A stretch of 64,000 nt of DNA, taken from NCBI GenBank assembly GCA_023411035.1, contig JAEYPE010000121.1, forward strand, positions 17,887 to 81,886, in the 5' to 3' direction. The notes beneath the pieces were generated by a model. It was given only the letters and a program-made list of their open reading frames with translations, searched no databases and had not been told where the DNA came from. The stretch is from Pseudomonadota bacterium (GTDB lineage Bacteria > Pseudomonadota > Alphaproteobacteria > Azospirillales > Azospirillaceae). Below, in pieces: positions 45,211-53,406 of this stretch. Made by a program: the position numbers and the translations under genes. How positions within the stretch are numbered: the stretch's first letter is position 1; every line of letters starts with the position of its first letter.

Positions 45211-45235
45211 CCCTCCCCTGCGAAGCGGGGGAGGG
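45211..45235. repeat. GC-rich palindromic intergenic hairpin
   Basis: CCCTCCCCTGC, loop GAA, GCGGGGGAGGG: an 11-bp stem with one wobble pair, lying between convergent gmk and rsmA. Similar hairpins with a GAA loop or C/G-rich stem occur at 20463-20494 and 60272-60298. It lacks a T-run and resembles a dispersed REP-like element more than a terminator. Confidence 0.5.
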
Positions 45236-45256
45236 TCAGGGAGGGGGACTGCAAAC

Positions 45257-46126
45257 TCACCGCCCCCGGAACGCCCGCGCCAGCGCCGCGAACCCCGCCA
45301 CATCCACCTCCTCGGCCCTTGCGGTCGGCTCGATGCCGACGGCGGCGAGCAGCGCCTCCGCGTCTCCCAGGCTCTTCAAGCTCTGCCGCAGCATCTTGCG
45401 GCGCTGGCCGAAGGCGGCGGCGGTCACCTGCTCCAGCGCCTTCCACTCCGCCGGCTCCGGATTGGCGCGCGGGGTCAGGTGAACCACCGTGGAGGCCACC
45501 TTCGGCGGCGGGGTGAAGGCCTTGGCCGGCAGGTTGAACAGCACCTTCGCGTCCGCCCGCCACTGCGTGATGACCGACAGGCGCCCATAGGCCTTGCTGC
45601 CCGGCTTGGCGACCAGACGGTCCGCGACCTCCTTCTGGAACATCAGCGTCAGGCTGACGAACTCCTCGATCCGCGACAGCCAGCCGATCAGCAGCGGAGT
45701 CGCCACATTGTAGGGCAGGTTCGCCACGATGGCCCGCGGCGCCGGGGCGATGTCTATGGGATCGACCTCCAGCGCGTCGGCCTCGACGATGGACAGGCGC
45801 CCATCCGCCGCCTGGATCACGTCCTGCAACGCCTCGATGAAGCGGTGGTCGCGCTCGATGGCGATCACCTGCTTCGCCTTGGTCGCCAGCAGCGCGCGGG
45901 TCAGCCCGCCGGGGCCGGGGCCGATCTCCACCGCCGTCACCCCGGTCAGGTCGCCCGCCGAGCGCGCGATCCGGCCCGTCAGGTTGAGGTCGAGCAGGAA
46001 GTTCTGGCCCAGCGCCTTGCGGGCATCCAACCCGAAGCGGGCGATCACCTCGCGCAGCGGCGGCAGGGCCTGCGGGTCGAAGGCTGAGGAGGAGGCGGGG
46101 GCGGAGTCGGATGTGGTGTCGGTCAT
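45257..46126 (-). CDS. rsmA: 16S rRNA dimethyladenosine transferase
   Basis: RsmA/KsgA dimethylates two adjacent adenines near the 3' end of 16S rRNA late in 30S assembly; 289 residues. The start is the ATG complementary to 46124-46126 (MTDTTSDSAPASS). LDARKALGQNFLLDLNLTGR opens the fold. The SAM motif is AVEIGPGPGGLTRALL. Motif IV is IVANLPYNVATPLL, and the C-terminal domain has SVITQWRADAKVLFNLPAKA. It is convergent with gmk rather than in the common pdxA-rsmA order; pdxA is not in the window. Confidence 0.96.
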   Translation of the reverse strand: MTDTTSDSAPASSSAFDPQALPPLREVIARFGLDARKALGQNFLLDLNLTGRIARSAGDLTGVTAVEIGPGPGGLTRALLATKAKQVIAIERDHRFIEALQDVIQAADGRLSIVEADALEVDPIDIAPAPRAIVANLPYNVATPLLIGWLSRIEEFVSLTLMFQKEVADRLVAKPGSKAYGRLSVITQWRADAKVLFNLPAKAFTPPPKVASTVVHLTPRANPEPAEWKALEQVTAAAFGQRRKMLRQSLKSLGDAEALLAAVGIEPTARAEEVDVAGFAALARAFRGR

Positions 46127-46203
46127 GGCCGCAGTTATAGGACGGCGGACGCCGCGCGTCACCTTCACCCTTCGCTTCGGAGTGCCGCACATCGCACCCC
46201 CCG

Positions 46204-47055
46204 TCAGTCCTCCAGCAGGAATCCGCGCACCGTCGCGATCTGGTCCTCGGTCATCAGGGCCGGGGCGTGGCCGGTGTGGGCGAACTCCACCACGCGGGCC
46301 TTCGGGCCGCGGCGGGTCATCTCCTCCGCCGTTTCCGGCAGCAGGATGTCGGAGGTGACGCCGCGCAGCACCAGCACCGGGCAACGGATGCGGTCCCAGA
46401 CGGCCCACAGGTCCACGTCCTCCATCGGCTGCGCCTTGAAGGCTTCGGCGATGGCCGGGTCGTAGGCGAGGCCGTAGCAGCCGTCCGGGCGCCGGCGGGC
46501 GCTGTGTTCCGCCATGTGGCGCCACGCCTCGTCGGGCAGCCGCCCGAAGCCCATCAGGACGAAGCGCAGGTAGGACTCGACCGCCGCCAGATCCTCGAAC
46601 ACCGGGTCCTTGCCGACGTAATCGGCGATTCGCTGCAAGCCGGCGCGGGCGATGAAGGGGCCGACGTCGTTGACCACCAGCCGGCGGACCGGGCTGTCCG
46701 GCTGGGCGGCCAGCAGCATGCCGATCAGCCCGCCCATGGAGGTGCCGACCCAATCCACCGACTCCACCTCCAGCCGGGCGATCAGCGCCGCCATGTCGGC
46801 GCAGTATTGCGGATAGCCGTAGAGCGCCGGGTTGCTCAGCCAGCCGCTCCTGCCCCGCCCCACCACGTCCGGGCAGGCGACGCGGTAGCGGTCGGCCAGA
46901 TCGAGCGCCAGCGCGTCGAAGTCGCGCCCGTTGCGGGTCAGGCCATGCACGCACACGGCGGTGCGGGCCGCGTCCGCGCGGCCCCACTGGGTGTAGGCGA
47001 CGCGGTGGAACCCCGCCGCGCTGAGGCCGAGAAAGCTGCGTTCGGACATCGGCAC
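46204..47055 (-). CDS. alpha/beta hydrolase
   Basis: A 283-residue single-domain alpha/beta-hydrolase. The oxyanion strand is CVHGLTRNGRDFDAL, the nucleophile elbow GTSMGG, the Asp is in the LRGVTSDILL segment and the His in FAHTGHAPALM. Likely an esterase or C-C hydrolase; substrate unknown. A GTG at 47055 has GGGAGGGG six bases upstream; ATG 47049 is the alternative. It lies on the same strand as rsmA, with a 77-bp gap. Confidence 0.85.
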   Translation of the reverse strand: MPMSERSFLGLSAAGFHRVAYTQWGRADAARTAVCVHGLTRNGRDFDALALDLADRYRVACPDVVGRGRSGWLSNPALYGYPQYCADMAALIARLEVESVDWVGTSMGGLIGMLLAAQPDSPVRRLVVNDVGPFIARAGLQRIADYVGKDPVFEDLAAVESYLRFVLMGFGRLPDEAWRHMAEHSARRRPDGCYGLAYDPAIAEAFKAQPMEDVDLWAVWDRIRCPVLVLRGVTSDILLPETAEEMTRRGPKARVVEFAHTGHAPALMTEDQIATVRGFLLED

Positions 47056-47091
47056 GGGTGGCCCCTCCCTTTTGGTTCGTGCGTCGTTTCC

Positions 47092-47940
47092 TCAGCCCTT
47101 GCCGGGCCGTGCCAGTTCCGCCGCCTGCCGGGTGACCAGGGGCGACGGCTCCGCCACCTCGGCGTCGAAGGGATGCCGCGGCGCGTCGTACAGACGGCGG
47201 ATGGCGCGCACGTAGTTCCGCGTCTCCTCATAGGGCGGGACGCCCCGGAAGCGGTCCACGGCCCGCTCGCCCGCGTTGTAGCCGGCAAGGGCCAGCGTAA
47301 CGTCACCCTGGAAATAGGCCAAGAGCCAGCGCAGATACCGCACGCCGCCGCGGATGTTCTGGGCGGGGTCGAACACGTCGGACACGCCGAACCGCTCCGC
47401 CGTGTCGGGGATGAGCTGCATCAGCCCCGCCGCCTCCTTCGGCGACACCGCGTCGGAGCGGAAGGCGCTCTCCACCCGGATCACCGCCAGCACAAGCGCA
47501 GGGTCCAGCCCGTACTGGGGCGCCGTCCTGTGCACCATCGCCACGATCTCCGGCGGCGGGAGCAGCGCCTCGCGCAGGGGTGCGGCGCCGGGACGGCACC
47601 AGGGGCGGACATGGCCCAGGCGCCCCGGCACATAGGCGACCAGCCGGCGCGCCTCCTTGTGCCCGCGCGACGCCGCGGCGCGCAGCCACGCCGTGCCGAC
47701 GCGCTTGTCGCGCTTCACCCCCACGCCGAACAGGAATCGCCGCGCCGTGCGGTAGGACGCCTCCGGGTCGCCCTTCTCCGCCGCCTCGCAGTCGGCCATG
47801 CGCGACTCCCGCGGCGACGCCGTACCGGCCTTTTCGGCGGCCAGAGCGGCAGGCACCGCCAGGGAGAAGAAACAGGCGAGGATCAGGGAAACGGCGCGCA
47901 CGGGTGGGGGCCTTGGGACGGTCTGCAAAGACGAAGTCAT
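47092..47940 (-). CDS. exported lytic transglycosylase (SLT)
   Basis: A 282-residue peptidoglycan-cleaving enzyme. A signal peptide (VSLILACFFSLAVPAALAA) is followed by Sel1-like helical repeats (about 55-105; ASYRTARRFLFGVGVKRDKR, then AASRGHKEARRL). The SLT domain (about 125-250) has the catalytic Glu in IRVESAFRSDAVSPKEAAGL, then MQLIPDTAERFGV and ALAGYNAGERAVDRF. The Sel1 plus SLT combination suggests envelope localisation with protein partners. No secretion-system genes are near. Confidence 0.9.
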   Translation of the reverse strand: MTSSLQTVPRPPPVRAVSLILACFFSLAVPAALAAEKAGTASPRESRMADCEAAEKGDPEASYRTARRFLFGVGVKRDKRVGTAWLRAAASRGHKEARRLVAYVPGRLGHVRPWCRPGAAPLREALLPPPEIVAMVHRTAPQYGLDPALVLAVIRVESAFRSDAVSPKEAAGLMQLIPDTAERFGVSDVFDPAQNIRGGVRYLRWLLAYFQGDVTLALAGYNAGERAVDRFRGVPPYEETRNYVRAIRRLYDAPRHPFDAEVAEPSPLVTRQAAELARPGKG

Positions 47941-47979
47941 ATGCGATCGCCCCTAAGAAGCGGCAAGCCCAGGATGGGA

Positions 47980-48585
47980 TTACCCCTTTTTCGACACGGC
48001 TTGCAGACGGCGCCGCAAGGACCGCGCCCAGCCGCGGATCACCGCCAGCGCCGGGCGAAGCGCCTCCCTCATCCGCCGCACCGCCCGCTGGACGGCCCGC
48101 CAGGGCGGCAGCGAAGTCAGCCAGCCGAGCCAGCGCACCACCCGGACGTAGCACCAGGCGAAGGCCGGGATGGTCAGCAGCTTGTCCTTGCCGATGTGGA
48201 ACAGCCGCTCCACCAGCGTGACCTTCACCAGTTCCACCCCGCCCAGCAGCATCGCGCCCTGAACCGGATGGCCCGTTCCCATCAGATAAAGGCCAAAAGG
48301 CTTCAGCGGCTCCAGCACCGCCAGCGGAATGACGAAGAGGGCCAGCGTCGGGTAGGGGCCGAGTTGCCGGATGCGCGCCGCCAGCCGTTCGGCGAAGCGC
48401 AGGCGCCCGATCCAGGCGGCCAGCGGGCGGAGCGCTTCCAGCGCCACCGCGTCGATCAGGAAATAGACCAGCGCCGCGACGGTCAGCAGGGGGCGAAGGA
48501 CGCTTCGGCGCAGCAGGCGTCCCAGAGCCCGCAGCGGTTTGCGACCGGAGTTTCGGCGAGCGCTTTCTCTGTTGAAGGTAGCCAT
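47980..48585 (-). CDS. hypothetical membrane protein, 201 residues
   Basis: Not recognised. It is a very basic protein with membrane-type segments at about 33-55 (LLTVAALVYFLIDAVALEAL) and about 78-100 (TLALFVIPLAVLEPLKPFGL). A further amphipathic region is LLGGVELVKVTLVERLF. The C-terminus is Arg-rich and probably cytoplasmic. High third-position GC supports coding. Its start is divergent from the acylase region, and the lytic transglycosylase follows 39 bp downstream on the same strand. Confidence 0.7.
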   Translation of the reverse strand: MATFNRESARRNSGRKPLRALGRLLRRSVLRPLLTVAALVYFLIDAVALEALRPLAAWIGRLRFAERLAARIRQLGPYPTLALFVIPLAVLEPLKPFGLYLMGTGHPVQGAMLLGGVELVKVTLVERLFHIGKDKLLTIPAFAWCYVRVVRWLGWLTSLPPWRAVQRAVRRMREALRPALAVIRGWARSLRRRLQAVSKKG

Positions 48586-49005
48586 CAGGTCTTTCGTCTG
48601 GCGGAAAGGGGCCTTTCGCCGAAGTGGGCTCGGCGCGTCCTTCCTCTATCTAATAAGTCCGCCCGTGCGCGTCTGTCCCTTCGGCTGTTCCAGGTTGCGC
48701 CCCATCCTGCTCGGCCATTACGCCCCCTACCTCGTCGCGCTGTCCGTCGTCGTCCCGTGCTTCGGCGGCTGTGTGGCCCTGGACCTCGCCTCCCACGCGC
48801 GAGGTGCCGGGCGGGGGCGGAACGGCTGGCTCGCCATCTTGCGGCGGCTGGCCGGGCTGCTCGGCCATGGAATGACGCTGCGCTGACGTCCGCGGCGTAA
48901 GCGTATCCTTTCCCCGGAGGGGGAATCGAAAGGCTTGGCCCCTCCCCCTTCCCGCACCCATGTATGGGGAACCGATCCAGGAAGCCTTAGAAGACCCGCC
49001 CCCCG
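48586..49005. other. 420-bp gap with weak small-ORF candidates
   Basis: There is no secure gene. A plus-strand frame ending at 48886 (possible starts GTG 48664 or TTG 48694) encodes a hydrophobic segment GHYAPYLVALSVVVPCFGG followed by a basic tail, with high third-position GC. It has no SD. A minus-strand frame 48650-48868 (MAEQPGQPPQDGEPAVPPPP) covers the same DNA with poorer codon bias. Either may be real. The promoter of the acylase gene must lie in the right half. Confidence 0.35.
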
Positions 49006-51435
49006 ATGATTCCCCGCGCCGCCCGCAAGCCCCTGGCCATCCTGCTGGCCGTCGTCGCCCTGGTGGCCGTGGTTCCGGTGCTGACGGCGGGGGGCGCCCT
49101 GCTGTGGCTTCGCCAGCAGACGCCGGCCTATGAGGGCGCCGTCACCGTGCCGGGGCTGGAGGGGCCCGTGGAGATCCTGCGCGACCGGCACGCCATCCCG
49201 CACATCTTCGCCACCACCGAACGGGACGCCTATGCCGCGCTCGGCTACGTCCATGCGCAGGACCGGCTGTGGCAGATGGAGACGATGCGGCGCAGCGGCG
49301 CCGGGCGGCTGGCGGAACTGGTGGGCACGCGCTTCGGCGACTGGGCGCTGCGGCTCGACCGGTCCATGCGCACGCTGGGCGTCTACCGCCGGGCGGAGGA
49401 AGCCTATGAGGGGATGTCGCCGGAGGCCCGCGCGGCCTTCGACGCCTACGCCGCCGGAGTGAACGCCTGGATGGAGACGCGGACGGAAGCGCTGCCCATC
49501 GAGTTCCAGCTCCTCCGCCACACGCCCGAGCCCTGGCGCCCCGCCGACAGCCTCGTGTGGGGGAAGCTAATGGCGCTCCAGCTTTCCGGCGATTCGCGGG
49601 ACGAGTTGTTCCGCGCCAGCGCCCTGAAAAGCCTGTCGCCGGAGCAGATGCGCGACCTGTTCCCCGAGTCCGACCCCACCGCCCCGGTGACCCTGGCGGC
49701 GGCGCTGGACGGCATGGACCTGCAAGGCGCGCTGGCCGCCCTGCCCGACCTCGGCTTCGACACCGCGTCCAACGAATGGGCGCTGACCGGGGGGCGCAGC
49801 GCGACCGGCAAACCGATCCTCGCCAACGACCCCCATCTGGGGCTGGAGGCGCCGATCCTCTGGTATCTGGCCCGCATCGTGACGCCCGAGCACGGCATTG
49901 CCGGGGCGACCATCCCCGGCGTGCCGCTGCACGTATTGGGGCACAACGGGCAGGTCGCCTGGGGATTCACCACCACCCACAGCGACACCCAGGATCTGTT
50001 CATCGAGAAGGTGGACCCGCAGGACCCCGGACGCTATCTGACCCCGGACGGCAGCGAGCCCTTCATCACCCGCAACGAGACGATCCGCATCGCCGGCCAG
50101 CCGGACGAGCGATTGACCGTGCGGGAAACGCGCCACGGCCCGGTGCTGACCACGCCGGAGGCCGCCGCCGCGCCGGACGGCCATGTGCTGGCGCTGGCCT
50201 TCCCCGGCCTGACCGCCGACGACACGACGGCGGAGGCGCTGTACCGGCTGAACCACGCCGCCGACGCCGCCGCGGTGCGCGAGGCGCTGTTCCTGCACGT
50301 CGCGCCGCAGCAGAACGTCCTCTACGCCGACACGGCGGGGACGCTGGGCTTCCTGTCGCCGGCGCTGGTGCCGGTACGGCGCGGCGGCGACGGGCGCGTG
50401 CCGGTGCCGGGCTGGACCGGCGAATATGATTGGATCGGCTACATCCCCTTCGACGCGCTGCCCCAGGCCGTCGACCCGCCGTCCGGCCAGTTCGTCAACG
50501 CCAACAACGCGGTGGTCGGCCCCGGCTATCCCTACGCCCTGGCGACCGAATGGCCGGACCCCGCCCGTGCGGAGCGGATCGTGCAGATGCTGGGCGACGG
50601 CCCCCACACGGTGGAGGAGACGGCCGCCCAGCAGATGGATGAGCTGTCGCTGCCCGCCCGCGACCTGCTGCCCCTGATGCTGGAGCCGCTGCGGGCGGTG
50701 CCCGATCTGAACGGGCAGGCCCGCGCCGCCCTGGACCTTCTGGCCGGCTGGGACGGGCGCATGGACCGCGACCGGGCGGAGCCGCTGATCTTCTCCTGGT
50801 GGGAACGGGAACTGGTCCGCAGCGTCTTCGCCGACGAGATGGGGCCGCTGTTCCAGAGCTATTGGGACCTGCGCCCCCGCGCCCTTCACCGCGTGCTGAC
50901 CCAGGCGCCGCAGTGGTGCGACGACCGGACGACGCCAGCCCGCGAGGATTGCGCCGTCATGCTGGCCGGAGCGCTGATATCGGCGCTGGCGGAGATCGAG
51001 CGGCGCCACGGATCGGACATGACCGGCTGGCGCTGGGGGGCGGAGCACAAGGCCACCCTGAATCACCGGCTGCTGAGCAGGATACCGCTGCTGGGGCCGC
51101 TGTTCGACCTGTCCATCCCGACCGGCGGCGGCGCCTTCACCGTCAACCGCGGCACCACCCGCGTGCGCGACCCGCAAGACCCCTTCGCCCATGTGCACGG
51201 GCCGGGGCTGCGCGCGGTCTATGACCTGTCGGACCTTGGCAACTCCCGCTTTTCCATCGCCACCGGCCAGTCGGGCAACCCGCTGTCGCCCCATTGGGGG
51301 GATCTGGTGCAGGGCTGGCGCGACGGCGCGGGCGACGGCGCGGGTCTGCGGCTGACCGGCAACCGCGGCACGCTGGCCAGCGACGGGGCCACGGTGCTGA
51401 CGCTTTCCCCCCGCGACCCAAGGAGTCCCCCATGA
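49006..51435 (+). CDS. penicillin-acylase family Ntn hydrolase
   Basis: An 809-residue S45-family N-terminal-nucleophile amidohydrolase. An N-terminal membrane/signal segment (about 8-33) targets it to the periplasm or inner membrane. The alpha part has GYVHAQDRLWQMETMRRSGA. The autocatalytic site is Ser255 in DTASNEWALTGGRSATGKPI, which becomes the N-terminus of the beta chain; NDPHLG and WGFTTTHSDTQDLF are typical. Family members cleave acylated amides including beta-lactam side chains and acyl-homoserine lactones; substrate here is unknown. Its stop overlaps the next gene's ATG (ATGA), tying it to threonine ammonia-lyase. Confidence 0.92.
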   Translation: MIPRAARKPLAILLAVVALVAVVPVLTAGGALLWLRQQTPAYEGAVTVPGLEGPVEILRDRHAIPHIFATTERDAYAALGYVHAQDRLWQMETMRRSGAGRLAELVGTRFGDWALRLDRSMRTLGVYRRAEEAYEGMSPEARAAFDAYAAGVNAWMETRTEALPIEFQLLRHTPEPWRPADSLVWGKLMALQLSGDSRDELFRASALKSLSPEQMRDLFPESDPTAPVTLAAALDGMDLQGALAALPDLGFDTASNEWALTGGRSATGKPILANDPHLGLEAPILWYLARIVTPEHGIAGATIPGVPLHVLGHNGQVAWGFTTTHSDTQDLFIEKVDPQDPGRYLTPDGSEPFITRNETIRIAGQPDERLTVRETRHGPVLTTPEAAAAPDGHVLALAFPGLTADDTTAEALYRLNHAADAAAVREALFLHVAPQQNVLYADTAGTLGFLSPALVPVRRGGDGRVPVPGWTGEYDWIGYIPFDALPQAVDPPSGQFVNANNAVVGPGYPYALATEWPDPARAERIVQMLGDGPHTVEETAAQQMDELSLPARDLLPLMLEPLRAVPDLNGQARAALDLLAGWDGRMDRDRAEPLIFSWWERELVRSVFADEMGPLFQSYWDLRPRALHRVLTQAPQWCDDRTTPAREDCAVMLAGALISALAEIERRHGSDMTGWRWGAEHKATLNHRLLSRIPLLGPLFDLSIPTGGGAFTVNRGTTRVRDPQDPFAHVHGPGLRAVYDLSDLGNSRFSIATGQSGNPLSPHWGDLVQGWRDGAGDGAGLRLTGNRGTLASDGATVLTLSPRDPRSPP

Positions 51436-52673
51436 CCGAGCAGGCCCCCGCGCTGACTCCGGCGCTGACTCTGGACGACATCCGCGCCGCCGCCGCCCGG
51501 ATCGGGGACCGCCTGCCCATTACCCCCACCGAAGCCTCCCCCCGCCTGTCGGAAATGACCGGCTGCTCGGTGGTGCTGAAGCTGGAGAACCAGCACCTCA
51601 CCGGCTCCTTCAAGGAGCGGGGGGCGCTCAACAAGCTGCTGTCGCTGGACGAGGCGGAGCGGGGGGCCGGCGTGATCGCCATGTCGGCGGGCAACCACGC
51701 CCAGGCGGTGGCCTGCCACGCCACGCGGCTGGGCATCCGCTCCGTCATCGTCATGCCCGCCTTCACCCCCTTCACCAAGGTGGAGCGCACGGAAAGCCTG
51801 GGCGCCCGCGTCGAGCTGCACGGCGAGACGCTGAGCGACTCCGCGGCCTACGCGCGGGAACTTGCGGAGCGGGAGGGGCTGGTCTTCGTGCATCCCTACG
51901 ACGACCCGCTGATCGCCGCCGGGCAGGGAACCGCCGCGCTGGAGCTTCTGGACGCCGCGCCGGACCTGGACATGCTGGTGGTTCCGGTGGGCGGCGGCGG
52001 GCTGATCGGCGGCATGGCGGTGGCGGCCAAGGCGCTGAGGCCCGGCATCCGGGTGATCGGGGTGGAATGCGCCATGTTCCCGTCCATGCGCCAGGCGCTG
52101 GCCGGGCAGCCCATCGCCTGCGGCGGCGCCACCATCGCCGACGGCATCGCGGTCAAGGCCCCCGGCGCCGTCACCCTGCCGCTGGTCCGCCGCTATGTGG
52201 ACGAGATGGTCGAGGTGGGCGAGGCGCGGCTGGAGGAGGCCGTCTACCGCCTCGCCACCGTGCAGAAACTGGTGGCCGAAGGCGCCGGGGCCGCCGCGCT
52301 GGCCGCCGTGCTGGACGCTCCGGAGCGGTTCCGGGGACAGCGCGTGGGCGTCGTCGTGTCCGGCGGCAACATCGACGCCCGCATCCTGGCGCAGGTTCTG
52401 ACGCGCGGGCTGGTCTACGAGGGGCGCATGGTGCGGCTGCGCATCGGCATCACCGACGCCCCCGGCGCGCTGGCCCGAGTCGCCAGCCTGCTGGGCGAAG
52501 CCGGGGCCAACATCGTGGAGGTCCACCACCAGCGCCTGTTCCACGACGTGCCGGTGCGCATGGCGGAGATCGACGTGGTTCTGGAAACCCGCGGACGCGC
52601 CCACGTCCAGCGCCTCGTCGCCCGCATGGAGGAGGCGGGTTTCCCGACCGAGCTGATGACCGATATCTCCTGA
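51432..52673 (+). CDS. threonine ammonia-lyase with ACT domain
   Basis: A 413-residue PLP enzyme converting threonine to 2-oxobutyrate. PLP Lys61 is in LTGSFKERGALNKL, the phosphate-binding glycine loop in PVGGGGLIGG, and the substrate Asn region in MSAGNHAQAVA. A single ACT domain (about 335-413; LRIGITDAPGALARVASLLG) implies allosteric control. The single-ACT form is commonly annotated ilvA or tdcB-type; biosynthetic versus catabolic role cannot be decided. AGGAGT precedes ATG 51432 by 6 nt. The ATGA overlap couples it to the acylase. Confidence 0.92.
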   Translation: MTEQAPALTPALTLDDIRAAAARIGDRLPITPTEASPRLSEMTGCSVVLKLENQHLTGSFKERGALNKLLSLDEAERGAGVIAMSAGNHAQAVACHATRLGIRSVIVMPAFTPFTKVERTESLGARVELHGETLSDSAAYARELAEREGLVFVHPYDDPLIAAGQGTAALELLDAAPDLDMLVVPVGGGGLIGGMAVAAKALRPGIRVIGVECAMFPSMRQALAGQPIACGGATIADGIAVKAPGAVTLPLVRRYVDEMVEVGEARLEEAVYRLATVQKLVAEGAGAAALAAVLDAPERFRGQRVGVVVSGGNIDARILAQVLTRGLVYEGRMVRLRIGITDAPGALARVASLLGEAGANIVEVHHQRLFHDVPVRMAEIDVVLETRGRAHVQRLVARMEEAGFPTELMTDIS

Positions 52674-52685
52674 CCCTGGCCCGGC

Positions 52686-53165
52686 TCAGGGAAGCTGCGA
52701 ATAGGCGCCGCGGAAGTAGAGCAGCGGCTTTCCCTCTTCGCTGCCCGACAGGCGGCGCACGCGGCCCACGACGATGACGTGGTCGCCGCCGTCATAGACG
52801 TGCTCCCGGTCGCATTCCAGGTTGGCGAGGCAGCCGGTGAGGATCGGCACGCCGCTGTCCCAGCGCTCCACCCCCACCCCGTCCCAGCGCTCCTGAAGGT
52901 CGCGGCGGGAGAAGCGGTTGGACAGTTCCGCCTGCCCTTCCGCCAGGATGTTCACCGCGAAGGACGGCGCGGTGGTGAAAGCCTCGAAGGACATGGCCGC
53001 CCGGCCCAGGCAGAACTGCACCAGCGGCGGGTCGAGCGAAACCGACGAGAAGGAGTTTACGGTCACGCCGATCGGCTCCCCGTCCGGGGCGATGGTGGTG
53101 ACGACCGTGATGCCGGTGGCGAAGCATCCGAGGGCGTTGCGGAAGGCCCGAGAATCGAAGGTCAT
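52686..53165 (-). CDS. flavin reductase-like FMN-binding protein
   Basis: A 159-residue protein with the flavin-reductase-like split-barrel domain. FRNALGCFATGITVVTTIAP opens it, GVTVNSFSSVSLDPPLVQFC binds flavin, and AVNILAEGQAELSNRFSR follows. DREHVYDGGDHVIVVGRV is the conserved C-terminal strand. Such proteins supply reduced FMN/FAD to two-component monooxygenases; no partner monooxygenase is nearby. The ATG complementary to 53163-53165 (MTFDSRAFRN) is family-like. It is divergent from motB. Confidence 0.9.
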   Translation of the reverse strand: MTFDSRAFRNALGCFATGITVVTTIAPDGEPIGVTVNSFSSVSLDPPLVQFCLGRAAMSFEAFTTAPSFAVNILAEGQAELSNRFSRRDLQERWDGVGVERWDSGVPILTGCLANLECDREHVYDGGDHVIVVGRVRRLSGSEEGKPLLYFRGAYSQLP

Positions 53166-53292
53166 GTCGGCCTGTGTGGCTCGTCTGTTGGCGGGGTGTT
53201 GGGGCGGCGGCGAAAAGGCGGGCTTAACCCAGCCGGACCATCGGCGCAAGCCGCATCTGCCGTGCCGGGGACGGAAGCGTCAGCCTGCCGCA

Positions 53293-53307
53293 TTAAATGG
53301 ATCTTAA
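53293..53307. promoter_or_regulatory. perfect CtrA site upstream of motB
   Basis: TTAA-ATGGATC-TTAA, 8 of 8 to the CtrA consensus, lies about 100 bp upstream of motB in the 241-bp gap between the flavin reductase and motB. CtrA control of flagellar and motor genes is established in several alphaproteobacteria. Confidence 0.65.
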
Positions 53308-53406
53308 GGATGAGAGGCCAACCTTCGGGCGTCCGCTCTGGCCACCAATTCCCGACCGCAGCCCCGAAAAGGCCCCGAACCGCAAGGTCCTACCCAGCAA
53401 GGCTTC

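Noticed and set aside
46267..48900. An 877-codon plus-strand frame
   Set aside because: It lies antisense to the hydrolase, lytic transglycosylase and membrane-protein genes, whose motifs are clear. The frame has no recognisable fold.
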